Of a stretch of DNA of 64,000 nt, positions 28,512 through 43,334 are shown piece after piece. The stretch covers positions 268,863-332,862 of the forward strand of contig CAWAKK010000012.1 in NCBI GenBank assembly GCA_963782605.1, read 5' to 3'. The DNA is from JBDTSW01 sp963782605 (GTDB lineage Bacteria > Actinomycetota > Thermoleophilia > Solirubrobacterales > 70-9). The position numbers and the translations under genes were made by a program. Each line of letters starts with the position of its first letter. Position 1 is the first letter of the stretch. Under the pieces are notes generated by a model, which saw only the letters and a program-made list of their open reading frames with translations, was not told the DNA's origin and searched no databases.

Positions 28512-29402
28512 CTGACCTACTCGATCATCGGACACGATCCGAGGAGCGGCGAGTTCGGCATCGCCGTACAGTCACGCTGGTTCGACGCCGGACAGGTGGC
28601 CTGGATCGCGAACGGGATCGGGGCAGTGTGCACGCAGGCCATCGCGGAACCGCGCTATGGCTCGGAGGGACTGGAGCTGCTTCGCCGTGGCGAACGCCCA
28701 GAGGACGCGCTTGGGGAGCTCAAGGCGAACGACGAGGGGCGGGAGCTGCGACAGGTCGCAATCGCCGACGCGTCGGGGATGTTCGCGCAGCACACGGGGG
28801 CGGGCTGCGTGGCCGCGGCGGGGCACGTTCTTGGCCGCGACTGCTGCGCTCAGGGAAACATGCTCGCGAGCGACGGCTGCTGGGAGGCGATGGTGGCAGC
28901 CTACGAGTCGGCGCCGGGAGAGATGCCGGACCGGCTGCTCGCAGCCCTCGAGGCCGCCGAGCGAGCCGGAGGCGACGCGCGCGGTCGCCAGGCGGCGCGG
29001 CTCCTGGTTCGACCGGCCGACCCCGCCGGCGCGGAGACGGACCTGCGGGTCATCGACCACCCCCAGCCCGTCGAGGAGGTCAAACGTCTGCTCGAGCTAA
29101 AGCGTGCCTACGACCACCTCGACCGGGCGTTGGATCTTGCCGCGGACGGCGAGCTTGACGCAGCGGCCGAGGAGGCGGACATGGCCGCCAGCCTTGCGCC
29201 CGGAGAAGATCAGGTCACGTTCTGGCGCGCCACCGTGCTGGCTGGTGCCGATCGTCTCGTCGAGGCGCAGGCGCTGCTGCGGGAGGCCGCCGCGAACCAC
29301 CCCGGCTGGACCGAGTTCCTGCATCGCTGCATCGCCGCGGGACTCCTGCCCCCGGAGACACAGACGCTCGCCGAGGCGTCGGACCCCGAGCGCCGCGGCT
29401 GA
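28512..29402 (+). CDS. DUF1028 family protein with TPR-like C-terminus (probable CTG start)
   Basis: The family is Ntn-hydrolase-like and of unknown function. The characteristic beginning TYSIIGHDPRSGEFGIAVQS follows directly on a CTG at 28512, and there is no ATG, GTG or TTG nearby in frame. The next in-frame candidate, ATG 28383, would add 43 Arg/Ser-rich residues and overlap the previous gene by 125 bp. I therefore prefer CTG, giving 296 residues. The core also has GCVAAAGHVLGRDCCAQGNM. From about residue 195 the sequence becomes helical and TPR-like, as in other members. Confidence 0.85.
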   Translation: MTYSIIGHDPRSGEFGIAVQSRWFDAGQVAWIANGIGAVCTQAIAEPRYGSEGLELLRRGERPEDALGELKANDEGRELRQVAIADASGMFAQHTGAGCVAAAGHVLGRDCCAQGNMLASDGCWEAMVAAYESAPGEMPDRLLAALEAAERAGGDARGRQAARLLVRPADPAGAETDLRVIDHPQPVEEVKRLLELKRAYDHLDRALDLAADGELDAAAEEADMAASLAPGEDQVTFWRATVLAGADRLVEAQALLREAAANHPGWTEFLHRCIAAGLLPPETQTLAEASDPERRG

Positions 29403-29473
29403 CCAATCACTCGTCCCGCATGGGCGCGGCAGTCCCGTAGAGCGGGACCCGTGCGCCACTCGGTACTCCGCCC

Positions 29474-33530
<4,057 letters not shown>

Positions 33531-33548
33531 CTCTTTGGTCCTGCCTTC

Positions 33549-37127
<3,579 letters not shown>

Positions 37128-37151
37128 CTGGGCGACTCCTCAGGTGGTCGA

Positions 37152-37187
37152 AGAACAAGGACCCCGGATCGCGTGAAGGGATCCGGG
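37152..37187 (-). terminator. Attenuator between rplL and rpoB
   Basis: On the minus strand CCCGGATC and GATCCGGG form a perfect 8-bp stem with a 9-nt loop, followed by GTCCTTGTTCTT. The position matches the partial terminator known between rplL and rpoB in many bacteria. The rest of the 167-bp gap holds a small inverted repeat (TCGTC/GACGA) 3' of rplL and an A/T-rich TAATTT box. Confidence 0.5.
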
Positions 37188-37294
37188 CGCAAAAACGGCG
37201 AACGACGCGCGACCGTCTAAATTAGCACACCGGCGCACGTTCCCGCAGGCACGGGCACGCACGGGGTCGTCTTAGACGAATCGGACCAAAGAGT

Positions 37295-37690
37295 TTACTT
37301 CAGCTCGACCTCGCCGCCGGCCTCCTCGAGCTCGGCCTTGAGCTTTTCGGCCTCCTCGCGCTCGAGGCCCTCCTTGACGGCGTTCGGAGCCCCGTCGACC
37401 ACGGCCTTGGCCTCCTTCAGGCCCAGCCCGGTGGCGGCGCGTACGGCCTTGATCACCTGGATCTTCTTATCGCCCGGACCGGTGAGCACGACGTCGACGG
37501 TGCTCGACTCCTCGGCAGCGCCATCGCCGGCTCCGTCGCCCGCGGCGGCCGGGGCCGCGGCGGCGACCGCGGTCGCGGAGACGCCGAACTCCTCCTCCAG
37601 CGCCTTGATGCGCTCGGAGAGCTCGAGCACGGAGATGCCCTTGAGTTCCTCGATCCACTTGTCGGTCGTCATCTTGGTTGCAGCGGCCAT
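37295..37690 (-). CDS. rplL: 50S ribosomal protein L7/L12
   Basis: L7/L12 is the flexible stalk protein that recruits translational GTPases. The 131-residue protein has the amino-terminal dimer helix, an Ala/Gly hinge and the GTPase-binding carboxy domain (KKIQVIKAVRAATGLGLKEA; KAVVDGAPNAVKEGL). Its start overlaps the rplJ stop by one base. Confidence 0.97.
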   Translation of the reverse strand: MAAATKMTTDKWIEELKGISVLELSERIKALEEEFGVSATAVAAAAPAAAGDGAGDGAAEESSTVDVVLTGPGDKKIQVIKAVRAATGLGLKEAKAVVDGAPNAVKEGLEREEAEKLKAELEEAGGEVELK

Positions 37691-38424
37691 CAGTCAGATT
37701 CCTCCTCATCGCCCTCGGAGGTCTCGGCTTCGGCGTCGCCCTCCTCGGGAGTGTTTTCAGCTTCGTCGTCGGCGTCGGCCGACGCAGTCTCAGGTTCCTC
37801 AGCCTCAGCGGCCTCGTCGGCCGGCGCTTCCTCGGCGGGCTCCTCCTGCGCGGTCGGCGCCTCCTCTGGAGCCGGCGCTTCCTCCGCCGCACTCGGCTCC
37901 TCGCCGGAGACGAGCCCCTGCTCGGCGATCTGCGCGAGCTGGCGGCCAAGGCCGGAGATCAAGTTGTTCATGCCGGCGACGAGCCCGGTCAGCGGGCTGG
38001 CGGTGAGGCCGACCAGTTGCCCGTGAAGGACATCGAGGCCCGGCAGGCGGGCGATCGCCTGAAAGCCGTCGGGGTCGAGCTCGGCGCCGTCCATGATCCC
38101 GCCCTTGTAGGTGAGGAGGTCGTGTTCGCGGCCGAAGGTCGAGATCGCCTTGGCGGCGGTAACCGGATCGCCCTTGATCAAGGTGAGCGCGGTCGGGCCG
38201 ACGAGGTGCTCCTCGAGGGTCTCGGTGCCGGCCTCCGCCAGCGCACGCTTCGCGAGCCGGTTCTTGACGACGCTGAAGACGGCGTCGGCCTCGGCCAGCT
38301 TCGTGCGCAGCTCGGCGGCCTGCGGCACGCTGATCCCGCGGTAGTCCACGGCAAAGATCGCCTCAGCACCGCTGAGGCTCTCTGCGATCTCCTCGACCGC
38401 CGCCGCTTTCTCCACCTTGTTCAT
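37690..38424 (-). CDS. rplJ: 50S ribosomal protein L10 with acidic tail
   Basis: L10 anchors the L7/L12 dimers to the stalk base. The core (KAAAVEEIAESLSGAEAIFA; LTYKGGIMDGAELDPDGF; LVGLTASPLTGLVAGMNNLI) ends near residue 172. About 70 residues of Ala/Glu/Asp low-complexity tail follow, giving 244 residues against the usual 165-175. The leader of 225 bp carries an L10-type fold, a strong terminator and an R1 repeat. Confidence 0.95.
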   Translation of the reverse strand: MNKVEKAAAVEEIAESLSGAEAIFAVDYRGISVPQAAELRTKLAEADAVFSVVKNRLAKRALAEAGTETLEEHLVGPTALTLIKGDPVTAAKAISTFGREHDLLTYKGGIMDGAELDPDGFQAIARLPGLDVLHGQLVGLTASPLTGLVAGMNNLISGLGRQLAQIAEQGLVSGEEPSAAEEAPAPEEAPTAQEEPAEEAPADEAAEAEEPETASADADDEAENTPEEGDAEAETSEGDEEESD

Positions 38425-38461
38425 CGTCTTCGCTGTGGTCCGTTCTTCGCTTCTTGAATCT

Positions 38462-38513
38462 CTTGCGGCGGCTTCGCCGCTTACATGCTGCTTTCGGGGC
38501 TAGGCCCCTCACC
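38462..38513 (-). repeat. Structured repeat R1, copy A (rplJ leader)
   Basis: On the minus strand: hairpin GGGGC/GCCCC, then GAAAGCAGCATGTAAG, then a hairpin closed by GCGGC/GCCGC, then CGCAAG. It lies between the rplJ leader terminator and the rplJ start. The core is identical to copy B and nearly so to copy C, while both stems differ and remain paired. Confidence 0.65.
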
Positions 38514-38525
38514 CTGAAGACCATG

Positions 38526-38549
38526 AAAAAGCCCGCACGCAGGCGGGCT
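38526..38549 (-). terminator. Intrinsic terminator / attenuator in the rplA-rplJ gap
   Basis: AGCCCGC pairs with GCGGGCT across a 6-nt loop, followed by TTTTTC on the minus strand. It lies downstream of rplA and upstream of rplJ, so it can end rplKA messages and attenuate rplJL. Confidence 0.75.
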
Positions 38550-38640
38550 CGGAAGGCGTTCCTCCGGCTCCACCTGCACCGGGCTTATGGCGAACGCCAG
38601 CCGGTGGTCTCGGGCGAATCCTCTAGTTCGAGCGCGCGAT
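38550..38640 (-). promoter_or_regulatory. Probable ribosomal protein L10 leader
   Basis: The segment just upstream of the rplJ attenuator on the minus strand contains CCGAGACCACCGG and, further on, CCCGGTGCAGGTGGAGC. These pair around an internal loop in the manner of L10-binding leaders found before rplJ in many bacteria. Autoregulation by the L10-L12 complex is inferred from position and fold only. Confidence 0.5.
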
Positions 38641-38649
38641 GGTAGCGGG

Positions 38650-39426
38650 TCAGGCCGTGACCGCTTCGGTCTCCTCGACCTCCGTGTCGCCGTCGGAGGT
38701 GGCCAGGGCCGCCGCGCCCGCCATGATCTCCGACTCGCGTGTGCGCGCCGAGTCCACCCGGATCCCCGGGCCCATCGCGGTCGCGAGCGTGATGGAGTGG
38801 ATGTAGCGACCCTTGGCCGCGGCGGGCTTGGCGCGGACGATCTCGTCGATCACCGCCGCGTAGTTCTGAAGCAGGTCGGCGGCCTCGAAGCTCGCCTTGC
38901 CGATCGTGAGGTGAACGTTGGCGTTGCGGTCGGTTCGGTACTCGACCTTGCCGGCCTTCGACTCGCCCACGGCTTTCGCGACGTCATCGGTGACGGTGCC
39001 GACCTTGGGGTTCGGCATCTTGCCCTGCGGGCCCAGCACGCGGCCGAGCTTTGAGACGACAGGCCCCATGAGAGCCGGTGTCGCGATGGCGACGTCGAAG
39101 TCGGTCCAGCCCTCCTCGATCTTCTCGGCGAGGTCCTGGGCGCCGACGTGGTCCGCGCCGGCCTCGGTGGCCGCACGGGCGGCATCGCCCTCGGCGAAGA
39201 CCGCGACGGTAACGTCCTTGCCCAGGCCCTTGGGGAGGCCCAGGGTCCCGCGAAGCTGCTCCTCGGCGTGGCGCACGTTGAGGCCGAGCTTCATGTGCAC
39301 CTCGACCGTCTCGTCGAACTTCGTCGAGGCGGTCTCCTTCAGCAGGGCGACGGCCTCGGCGGGCTCGTAGCGGCGGTCGCGGTCGACCTTCTCGTAGGCG
39401 GCGGCGTAGCGCTTGCCCCTTGCCAT
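38650..39426 (-). CDS. rplA: 50S ribosomal protein L1
   Basis: L1 forms the mobile stalk that releases E-site tRNA. The 258-residue protein has DETVEVHMKLGLNVRHAEEQ, GPQGKMPNPKVGTVTDDVA and the ending ATAMGPGIRVDSA. It then adds an Ala/Glu/Thr tail of about 28 residues. It starts 2 bp after rplK. Confidence 0.97.
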   Translation of the reverse strand: MARGKRYAAAYEKVDRDRRYEPAEAVALLKETASTKFDETVEVHMKLGLNVRHAEEQLRGTLGLPKGLGKDVTVAVFAEGDAARAATEAGADHVGAQDLAEKIEEGWTDFDVAIATPALMGPVVSKLGRVLGPQGKMPNPKVGTVTDDVAKAVGESKAGKVEYRTDRNANVHLTIGKASFEAADLLQNYAAVIDEIVRAKPAAAKGRYIHSITLATAMGPGIRVDSARTRESEIMAGAAALATSDGDTEVEETEAVTA

Positions 39427-39428
39427 CT

Positions 39429-39863
39429 CTAGCTCTCCAGCCCCTCGACGTCGACCCCCATCGAGCGGGCGGTGCCGGCGATGATCTTCGAGGCGGCGTC
39501 GAGGTCGTTCGCGTTTAAGTCCGGCATCTTGCGCTCGGCGATCTGGCGCACCTGCGCGGCCGAGATCGTCCCCACCTTCTCTATGTGCGGCTCGCCTGAG
39601 CCCTTCTCGATCCCGATCGCCTCCCGGATCAGCACCGCGGCGGGTGGAGTCTTGGTGATGAAGGTGAAGGAGCGATCCTCGAAGACCGTGATCTCCACCG
39701 GGATGATCGTGCCGGCGTCCGCCTGCGTCTGCGCGTTGAACGCCTTGCAGAACTCCATGATGTTGACGCCGTGCTGACCCAGCGCAGGACCTACCGGCGG
39801 CGCGGGGTTGGCCGCCGCGGCGGGGATCTGAAGCTTGATGAGTGTGAGGACCTTCTTTGCCAT
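39429..39863 (-). CDS. rplK: 50S ribosomal protein L11
   Basis: L11 forms the GTPase-associated centre and the thiostrepton-binding site. The 144-residue protein (IKLQIPAAAANPAPPVGPAL; FEDRSFTFITKTPPAAVLIR) has the standard length. It follows nusG by 27 bp. Confidence 0.97.
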   Translation of the reverse strand: MAKKVLTLIKLQIPAAAANPAPPVGPALGQHGVNIMEFCKAFNAQTQADAGTIIPVEITVFEDRSFTFITKTPPAAVLIREAIGIEKGSGEPHIEKVGTISAAQVRQIAERKMPDLNANDLDAASKIIAGTARSMGVDVEGLES

Positions 39864-39890
39864 GAGCGCGTGTGAGGTTAGCCCTCCGTC

Positions 39891-40412
39891 TCAGATCTTC
39901 TTCACCTGGTCATAGCCAACCTCGACCGGCGTTTCGCGGCCGAAGATGGAGACCAGCACCTTGAGCTTGGCCGCATCCTCGTTGATCTCGGCGATCTCTC
40001 CCGAGAAGTCCGAGAGCGGGCCGGCGATCACCTTCACCGTCTCCCCCATCTCGTACTGAGCGCGGGCGCGCGGGCGCTCTGCCGTCTCGCGGTGAAGCAG
40101 ACGGTCGACCTCGGGCTGGGAGAGCGGGATCGGCTTGTTGCGGGAGCCGACGAAGCCGGTGACACCGGGGGTGTTCTTGACGAGGTTCCAGGCGTCGTCG
40201 GTCATCTCCATGTTCACCAGCACGTAGCCGGGCATGGTGCGCTTCTCGACCTGCACGCGCTGGCCGTCCTTCAGCTCGGAGACCTGCTCCGTCGGGACGA
40301 CCACCTGCCGCACCCGCTGGCGCTGGCCCATCGTCTCGATCCGGTGCTCGAGGTTGTGCTTGACCTTGTTCTCGTGCCCGGAATAGGTGTTGATCACATA
40401 CCAGCGGAACAT
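39891..40412 (-). CDS. nusG: Transcription termination/antitermination factor NusG
   Basis: NusG binds RNA polymerase and couples it to the ribosome through S10. The 173-residue protein has the NGN domain (RWYVINTYSGHENKVKHNLE; MPGYVLVNMEMTDDAWNLVK) and a carboxy-terminal KOW domain (VKVIAGPLSDFSGEIAEINE). It has no long amino-terminal extension, unlike many actinobacterial NusG. It starts 46 bp after secE. Confidence 0.96.
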   Translation of the reverse strand: MFRWYVINTYSGHENKVKHNLEHRIETMGQRQRVRQVVVPTEQVSELKDGQRVQVEKRTMPGYVLVNMEMTDDAWNLVKNTPGVTGFVGSRNKPIPLSQPEVDRLLHRETAERPRARAQYEMGETVKVIAGPLSDFSGEIAEINEDAAKLKVLVSIFGRETPVEVGYDQVKKI

Positions 40413-40458
40413 GGGTTCAGTTCAAAGCTTTCGGTTCGGGGTTGGCGGAACGGGCGGC

Positions 40459-41013
40459 CTAGAGGATGAGCTGGACGAGCTCGGAGAAGATGGCGTCGAG
40501 GACACCGAGGTAGGCCCCGGCGATGGCGATGAAGATGAGGGTGACGGCGGAGGCCTGGATCAGAGTCTCGCGATCGGGCCACTGGACGCGCTTTAGCTCC
40601 GCCCAGCAGGAGACGATGAACCCGGCGACGCGTCCGCGCTGGCGCTCGACCGGAGCCTCCCGCGGCTTGCGACGCTCCTCCGAGGCCTTGGCGCGCTCGC
40701 GGGCCTCCCGCTCCTGGCGCTTTCGCTCGCGGCGCGTGATCTTGTCCTCGACGGGCGACTCTTCGGCGGCGGGACGCCCCACGTCGGCGCGTGAAGGAGC
40801 AGGCGAGGGGGCGGGGCTCTCGCCTTCCTCACGCAGCGCGTCGACATCGGCGCCGCGCTCTGCGAGCTCGGCCTCGATCACGTCGGCCGACTCGGGGACC
40901 TGCGTGTCGTGCTGGGCGCGGGATTCCGTCGTGCGGGCCTGGGCGGCCTGGGCCGCCTCGCGCGCCTCCTTCTTGCGGCGCTCGGCCTTGCGCTGAGCTC
41001 GGGTCTTTGCCAT
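40459..41013 (-). CDS. secE: Preprotein translocase subunit SecE with charged N-terminal extension
   Basis: SecE clamps SecY in the translocon. The SecE domain is the last 60 or so residues: a basic amphipathic segment ELKRVQWPDRETLIQAS and one membrane helix. About 120 charged residues (Lys/Arg/Glu/Ala) precede it and make the protein 184 residues long. The start ATG 41013 follows an R1 repeat in the leader. Confidence 0.92.
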   Translation of the reverse strand: MAKTRAQRKAERRKKEAREAAQAAQARTTESRAQHDTQVPESADVIEAELAERGADVDALREEGESPAPSPAPSRADVGRPAAEESPVEDKITRRERKRQEREARERAKASEERRKPREAPVERQRGRVAGFIVSCWAELKRVQWPDRETLIQASAVTLIFIAIAGAYLGVLDAIFSELVQLIL

Positions 41014-41039
41014 TGGATTAGTGGGTTCTTCCTGAATAC

Positions 41040-41094
41040 CTTGCGGACGCCTTCGGCGTCCTTACATGCTGCTTTCGGAGCTAAAGCTCCTCAC
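41040..41094 (-). repeat. Structured repeat R1, copy B (rpmG-secE gap)
   Basis: On the minus strand: hairpin GGAGCT/AGCTCC, then GAAAGCAGCATGTAAG, then hairpin GGACGCC/GGCGTCC with loop GAA, then GCAAGG. Both stems differ from copy A yet stay fully paired. It fills most of the 85-bp gap between the rpmG stop and the secE start. Confidence 0.65.
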
Positions 41095-41098
41095 CGGA

Positions 41099-41260
41099 TC
41101 ACCTTGTCTCCTTGTGAGCGGTGTGGTGGCCGCACCAACGGCAGTACTTACGCAGCTCGATGCGGTCCGGCGAGTTGCGCCGAGACTTGTTCGACTGGTA
41201 GTTGCGCCGCTTGCACTCCTCGCAGGCGAGGGTTACGGCGATACGAACATCGGAGGCCAC
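41099..41260 (-). CDS. rpmG: 50S ribosomal protein L33
   Basis: L33 is a small large-subunit protein. GTG 41260 gives a 53-residue protein, VASDVRIAVTLACEECKRRN to ELRKYCRWCGHHTAHKETR, with two CxxC pairs, so it is the zinc-binding form. AGAGGAAAG precedes the GTG. It is the first gene of the rpmG-secE-nusG group. Confidence 0.94.
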   Translation of the reverse strand: MASDVRIAVTLACEECKRRNYQSNKSRRNSPDRIELRKYCRWCGHHTAHKETR

Positions 41261-41310
41261 TCTTTCCTCTCATAGCTCCCGGGATTGGCCATCGGAGCCG
41301 CTCCCTTCAG

Positions 41311-41341
41311 AAAAAAGACCCCGGCGCGAGAGCGCGAGGGC
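41311..41341 (-). terminator. Intrinsic terminator between the acyl-CoA dehydrogenase gene and rpmG
   Basis: A CCC/GGG and CGCG/CGCG stem is followed by GTCTTTTTTCTG on the minus strand. A TATTCT hexamer at 41348-41353 lies just before it and could be the -10 box for rpmG; in that case the hairpin would sit at the very 5' end of the message. The rest of the 216-bp gap shows nothing recognisable. Confidence 0.6.
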
Positions 41342-41476
41342 CGCTTGAGAATAGCGCCTCGACGACGGGCGGGTTGAGGGGTAGACGAGGCGCGCGTGCA
41401 TTTCGCCCCGTCGCCTGTTACAAGCAGGTTGGGCGCGCGCCGCCGCCCTGCCTCGCGTTGACGGAAACGGTGGCCG

Positions 41477-42619
41477 CTACAACCCCAGCGTCTTCGCGAT
41501 GATGTTGCGCTGGATCTCGCTCGTACCCCCGTAGATCGTCGAGACCAGCGTCGAGCGGACCAGGCGCTCCATATCGTATTCGGAGGAGTAGCCGTAGCCG
41601 CCCATCATCTGCATGCCGCCGAGGGCGGCGCGCTGGGCCGCCTCGGTCACGAAGAGCTTCACCATCGAGGCCTCCCGGGGGAGCATGCGGTCGGGTTCCT
41701 CATCGACTTTGGCGGCGCACCAATACGTCATGAGGCGAGCGGCCTCAAGATCGGTGGCGATGTCGGCGATGCGGTGCTGGAGGGCCTGGAAGGAGCCGAT
41801 GGGGCGGCCGAATTGCTTTCGCTCCTTGACGTATGCGAGGGCGTCGTCGAAGGCGCGCTCGCCGACGCCGAGCATGATCGCGGCGAGAATCAGGCGCTCG
41901 ACGTTCAGGCCAGCCATGAGCTGAATCCAGCCCTGGTCGACCTCGCCGAGAACGTTCTCGTCCGGCACCTCGCAGTCGGAGAGGTAGAGGTGGCTGGTTT
42001 CGCGGCCGCCGAGGGTGTCGATCGGCTTGATCTCCATTCGCTCGTCGTCGGTCGGGACGAAGATCATCGAGAGTCCGTCGTGCTTTGACTCGCTCTTGGT
42101 GGTGCGACAGACGACTAGTACGTGGTCGGCGATGTGGGCGTTCGAGCAGAAGACCTTCTGACCGTTCAGCACGAAGCTGCCATTTGAGCGGGCGGCCGAC
42201 GTCGTGAGCGAGCCCACGTCAGAGCCAGCCTCTGGTTCGGTCATTGCGATCGCCTCGACCGAGCCGCGGGCGATGCCACCGAGGATCTTTCGCTTCTGGT
42301 CGTCGCTGCCGAATCGCTGCACGGCGCCGGCGACGATCAGCGTTGTCCCGTAGCCACCGATCGGCGCCATCCCATGGGACGTCTCCTCCATGAAGATGCA
42401 CGCATCAACCATCCCTCCGCCCGAGCCGCCGAGCTCCTCGTCGAGCATCACACCGAGCCAGCCGAGCTCGGCCATCTTCGAGTAGATCTCGGGCGAGTGG
42501 AACTCGGTGTAGCCCTTGGTGAGGCGCTCGCGCTGCTCCTGCGAGCCGCACTCGCGCTGGCAGAAATCGCGGATGGCGGCGACGAAGTCGTTCTGTTCGT
42601 CGGTGAAGGAAAAGTCCAT
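41477..42619 (-). CDS. Acyl-CoA dehydrogenase
   Basis: It is an FAD enzyme that introduces the alpha-beta double bond into acyl-CoA. The 380-residue protein has the normal length and the family blocks: MTEPEAGSDVGSLTTSA (FAD/substrate loop), ERKQFGRPIGSFQALQHRIA, and GGYGYSSEYDMERLVRST. YGGTSEIQRNIIAKTLG at the end contains the usual catalytic Glu. Chain-length preference cannot be told. TACACT lies 12 nt before the ATG. No partner genes for beta-oxidation are adjacent. Confidence 0.93.
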   Translation of the reverse strand: MDFSFTDEQNDFVAAIRDFCQRECGSQEQRERLTKGYTEFHSPEIYSKMAELGWLGVMLDEELGGSGGGMVDACIFMEETSHGMAPIGGYGTTLIVAGAVQRFGSDDQKRKILGGIARGSVEAIAMTEPEAGSDVGSLTTSAARSNGSFVLNGQKVFCSNAHIADHVLVVCRTTKSESKHDGLSMIFVPTDDERMEIKPIDTLGGRETSHLYLSDCEVPDENVLGEVDQGWIQLMAGLNVERLILAAIMLGVGERAFDDALAYVKERKQFGRPIGSFQALQHRIADIATDLEAARLMTYWCAAKVDEEPDRMLPREASMVKLFVTEAAQRAALGGMQMMGGYGYSSEYDMERLVRSTLVSTIYGGTSEIQRNIIAKTLGL

Positions 42620-42695
42620 GCGGGCTGGGCCAGTGTATGAAGGCCGGGGGACCCTCCCAAGAGCTCGTACTGAGGAATTCCTAAGCGCCGGTCCC

Positions 42696-42701
42696 TACCC
42701 T
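42696..42701 (+). promoter_or_regulatory. -10 box for leaderless membrane protein gene
   Basis: TACCCT ends 9 nt before GTG 42711. No Shine-Dalgarno sequence is present. Confidence 0.4.
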
Positions 42702-42710
42702 GGCCCGCTC

Positions 42711-43334
42711 GTGTCTAGGCAACGCTCACGCATCCTCCTCGGGCTGGCCCTCGCGGCGGCACTGATCCTCTCGAGCGCGATCGTGGTCGCCTTGACGAAC
42801 AACCGCGCCTTCGGCGTCATGGGTGCGTTTTGTGCTGCCGGCCTCCTCCTCGCAGTCGGGCTGGGAGTTTCCCGGCGCCAACTGGTGATGCTCGCCGCCG
42901 GCTTCGCCGCGATCATCTGGATCGTCGGAGTCTTCGGCGAGGTCGCTCCCCCGAGGGTCGCGAGCACGATCGCCCATCTCGCCGGCGGCGCGCTCGTGGG
43001 GTGGGCTCTGGCTCGCCTCATAACACGGCGGCGCCGTGGCATCGCGCTCACGCCGTTGCTTGGCGTCTCGCTGGGCCTGCTCTTGGTGGTCGGAGTGACC
43101 TGGGAGCTCGCTGAGGCGGTGGCGGACAGCGTGGTTCACACGAACCTCGATCCGGGTGGCGGCGAGGCGGCGTTCGATCTGATCTCGAACCTGATCGGCG
43201 GAGTGGCCGGCGTGCTTTGCGCGTGGCGACAGCGCCGTCACGGGCGGACGCCTCCCCGGACCCGCCGCGCGGAACACCGCGCCACCGGAGCCCGCGCCAC
43301 TCCGCCTCCGACGACGCAGCCCGAGGTTCCCTAG
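42711..43334 (+). CDS. Uncharacterised membrane protein
   Basis: GTG 42711 gives 207 residues. A longer open frame from 42516 runs antisense through the acyl-CoA dehydrogenase and is rejected. Five or six hydrophobic helices are visible (starting ILLGLALAAALILSSAIVVA), followed by a Pro/Arg-rich tail. A polar segment, TWELAEAVADSVVHTNLDPG, between the last helices may be functional and recalls some uncharacterised integral membrane families. No function is assigned. It ends on a CTAG shared with the convergent FHA gene. Confidence 0.7.
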   Translation: MSRQRSRILLGLALAAALILSSAIVVALTNNRAFGVMGAFCAAGLLLAVGLGVSRRQLVMLAAGFAAIIWIVGVFGEVAPPRVASTIAHLAGGALVGWALARLITRRRRGIALTPLLGVSLGLLLVVGVTWELAEAVADSVVHTNLDPGGGEAAFDLISNLIGGVAGVLCAWRQRRHGRTPPRTRRAEHRATGARATPPPTTQPEVP

